The notes below the pieces were generated by a model, which was given only the letters and a program-made list of their open reading frames with translations, had not been told where the DNA came from and searched no databases. Shown here piece after piece: positions 5,791-5,851 of a DNA stretch of 5,851 nucleotides; the first letter of the stretch is position 1, and every line of letters begins with the position of its first letter. Source of the DNA: Candidatus Omnitrophota bacterium. GTDB taxonomy: Bacteria; Omnitrophota; Gorgyraeia; Zapsychrales; Zapsychraceae. Made by a program: the position numbers and the translations under genes. The stretch lies in assembly GCA_020430005.1 (NCBI GenBank), contig JAGQKQ010000120.1, positions 1 to 5,851 of the forward strand, read 5' to 3'.

Positions 5791-5851
5791 TTATGTGCCG
5801 AGAATATCGGCCAGCTTTTTTAGCATCGCGTTAACTGTTTTATTTTTCTTA
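5791..5851 (-). CDS. C-terminal end of an unidentified upstream gene
   Basis: One minus-strand frame stays open from the right edge to a TAA at 5791-5793 and encodes 19 residues, KKNKTVNAMLKKLADILGT. The other two minus frames hit stops quickly. The segment looks like a basic amphipathic helix, plausible for a protein C-terminus. It ends 22 nt before the uvrB ATG, which suggests the same operon. A 5-bp hairpin (GCCGA/TCGGC, 5797-5811) lies in its last codons but has no T-run, so it is not an intrinsic terminator. The fragment is too short to identify. Confidence 0.45.
   Translation of the reverse strand, partial: KKNKTVNAMLKKLADILGT

Noticed and set aside
5797..5811. Hairpin GCCGA-N5-TCGGC as a terminator before uvrB
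   Set aside because: The stem is only 5 bp, lies inside the upstream coding end, and no T-run follows.

Overview
This 5.85 kb window reads as one minus-strand block of bacterial housekeeping genes. Entering from the right edge and going left, the order is: the last codons of an unidentified gene, uvrB (nucleotide excision repair), coaX (type III pantothenate kinase), groES, groEL, and the 5' part of a membrane protein that leads into a hexapeptide-repeat (left-handed beta-helix) domain and runs off the left edge. No plus-strand gene, structural RNA gene, mobile element or CRISPR array is apparent.

Organism: the DNA is moderately AT-rich. The gro operon carries a CIRCE operator, so the host should use the HrcA repressor. 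GroEL has the usual GGM-rich tail. The gene set is universal, so it does not fix the phylum. An uncultured Gram-negative-type lineage such as Omnitrophota or another PVC-related group is a guess from the overall look of the proteins, not a demonstrated assignment.

Layout and logic: uvrB and coaX are 3 nt apart and almost certainly cotranscribed. uvrB probably also belongs to an operon with the gene upstream. I see no intrinsic terminator after coaX. The coaX-groES gap (2739-2972) is the most information-dense noncoding stretch. It holds a strong sigma70-type promoter whose -10 touches a near-perfect CIRCE element, and a second perfect CIRCE-like palindrome that straddles the coaX stop codon 146 bp upstream. 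Between them lie a weaker candidate promoter and a cluster of alternating ATAAC/GTTAT half-sites. groES and groEL have identical, strong Shine-Dalgarno sequences (AAGGAGG, 6-nt spacer); for groES this places the start at a GTG rather than at the upstream in-frame TTG. A strong intrinsic terminator with an eight-T tail closes the gro operon. The 211-bp gap before the membrane protein then carries an extended -10-like sequence embedded in a 21-bp palindrome, a plausible self-contained promoter/operator.

Overall the coding content is conventional. The points worth a second look are the two-CIRCE arrangement, the start-codon corrections, the palindromic promoter region at 578-598, and the partial membrane acyltransferase-like gene. 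I do not see convincing evidence for an undescribed system.
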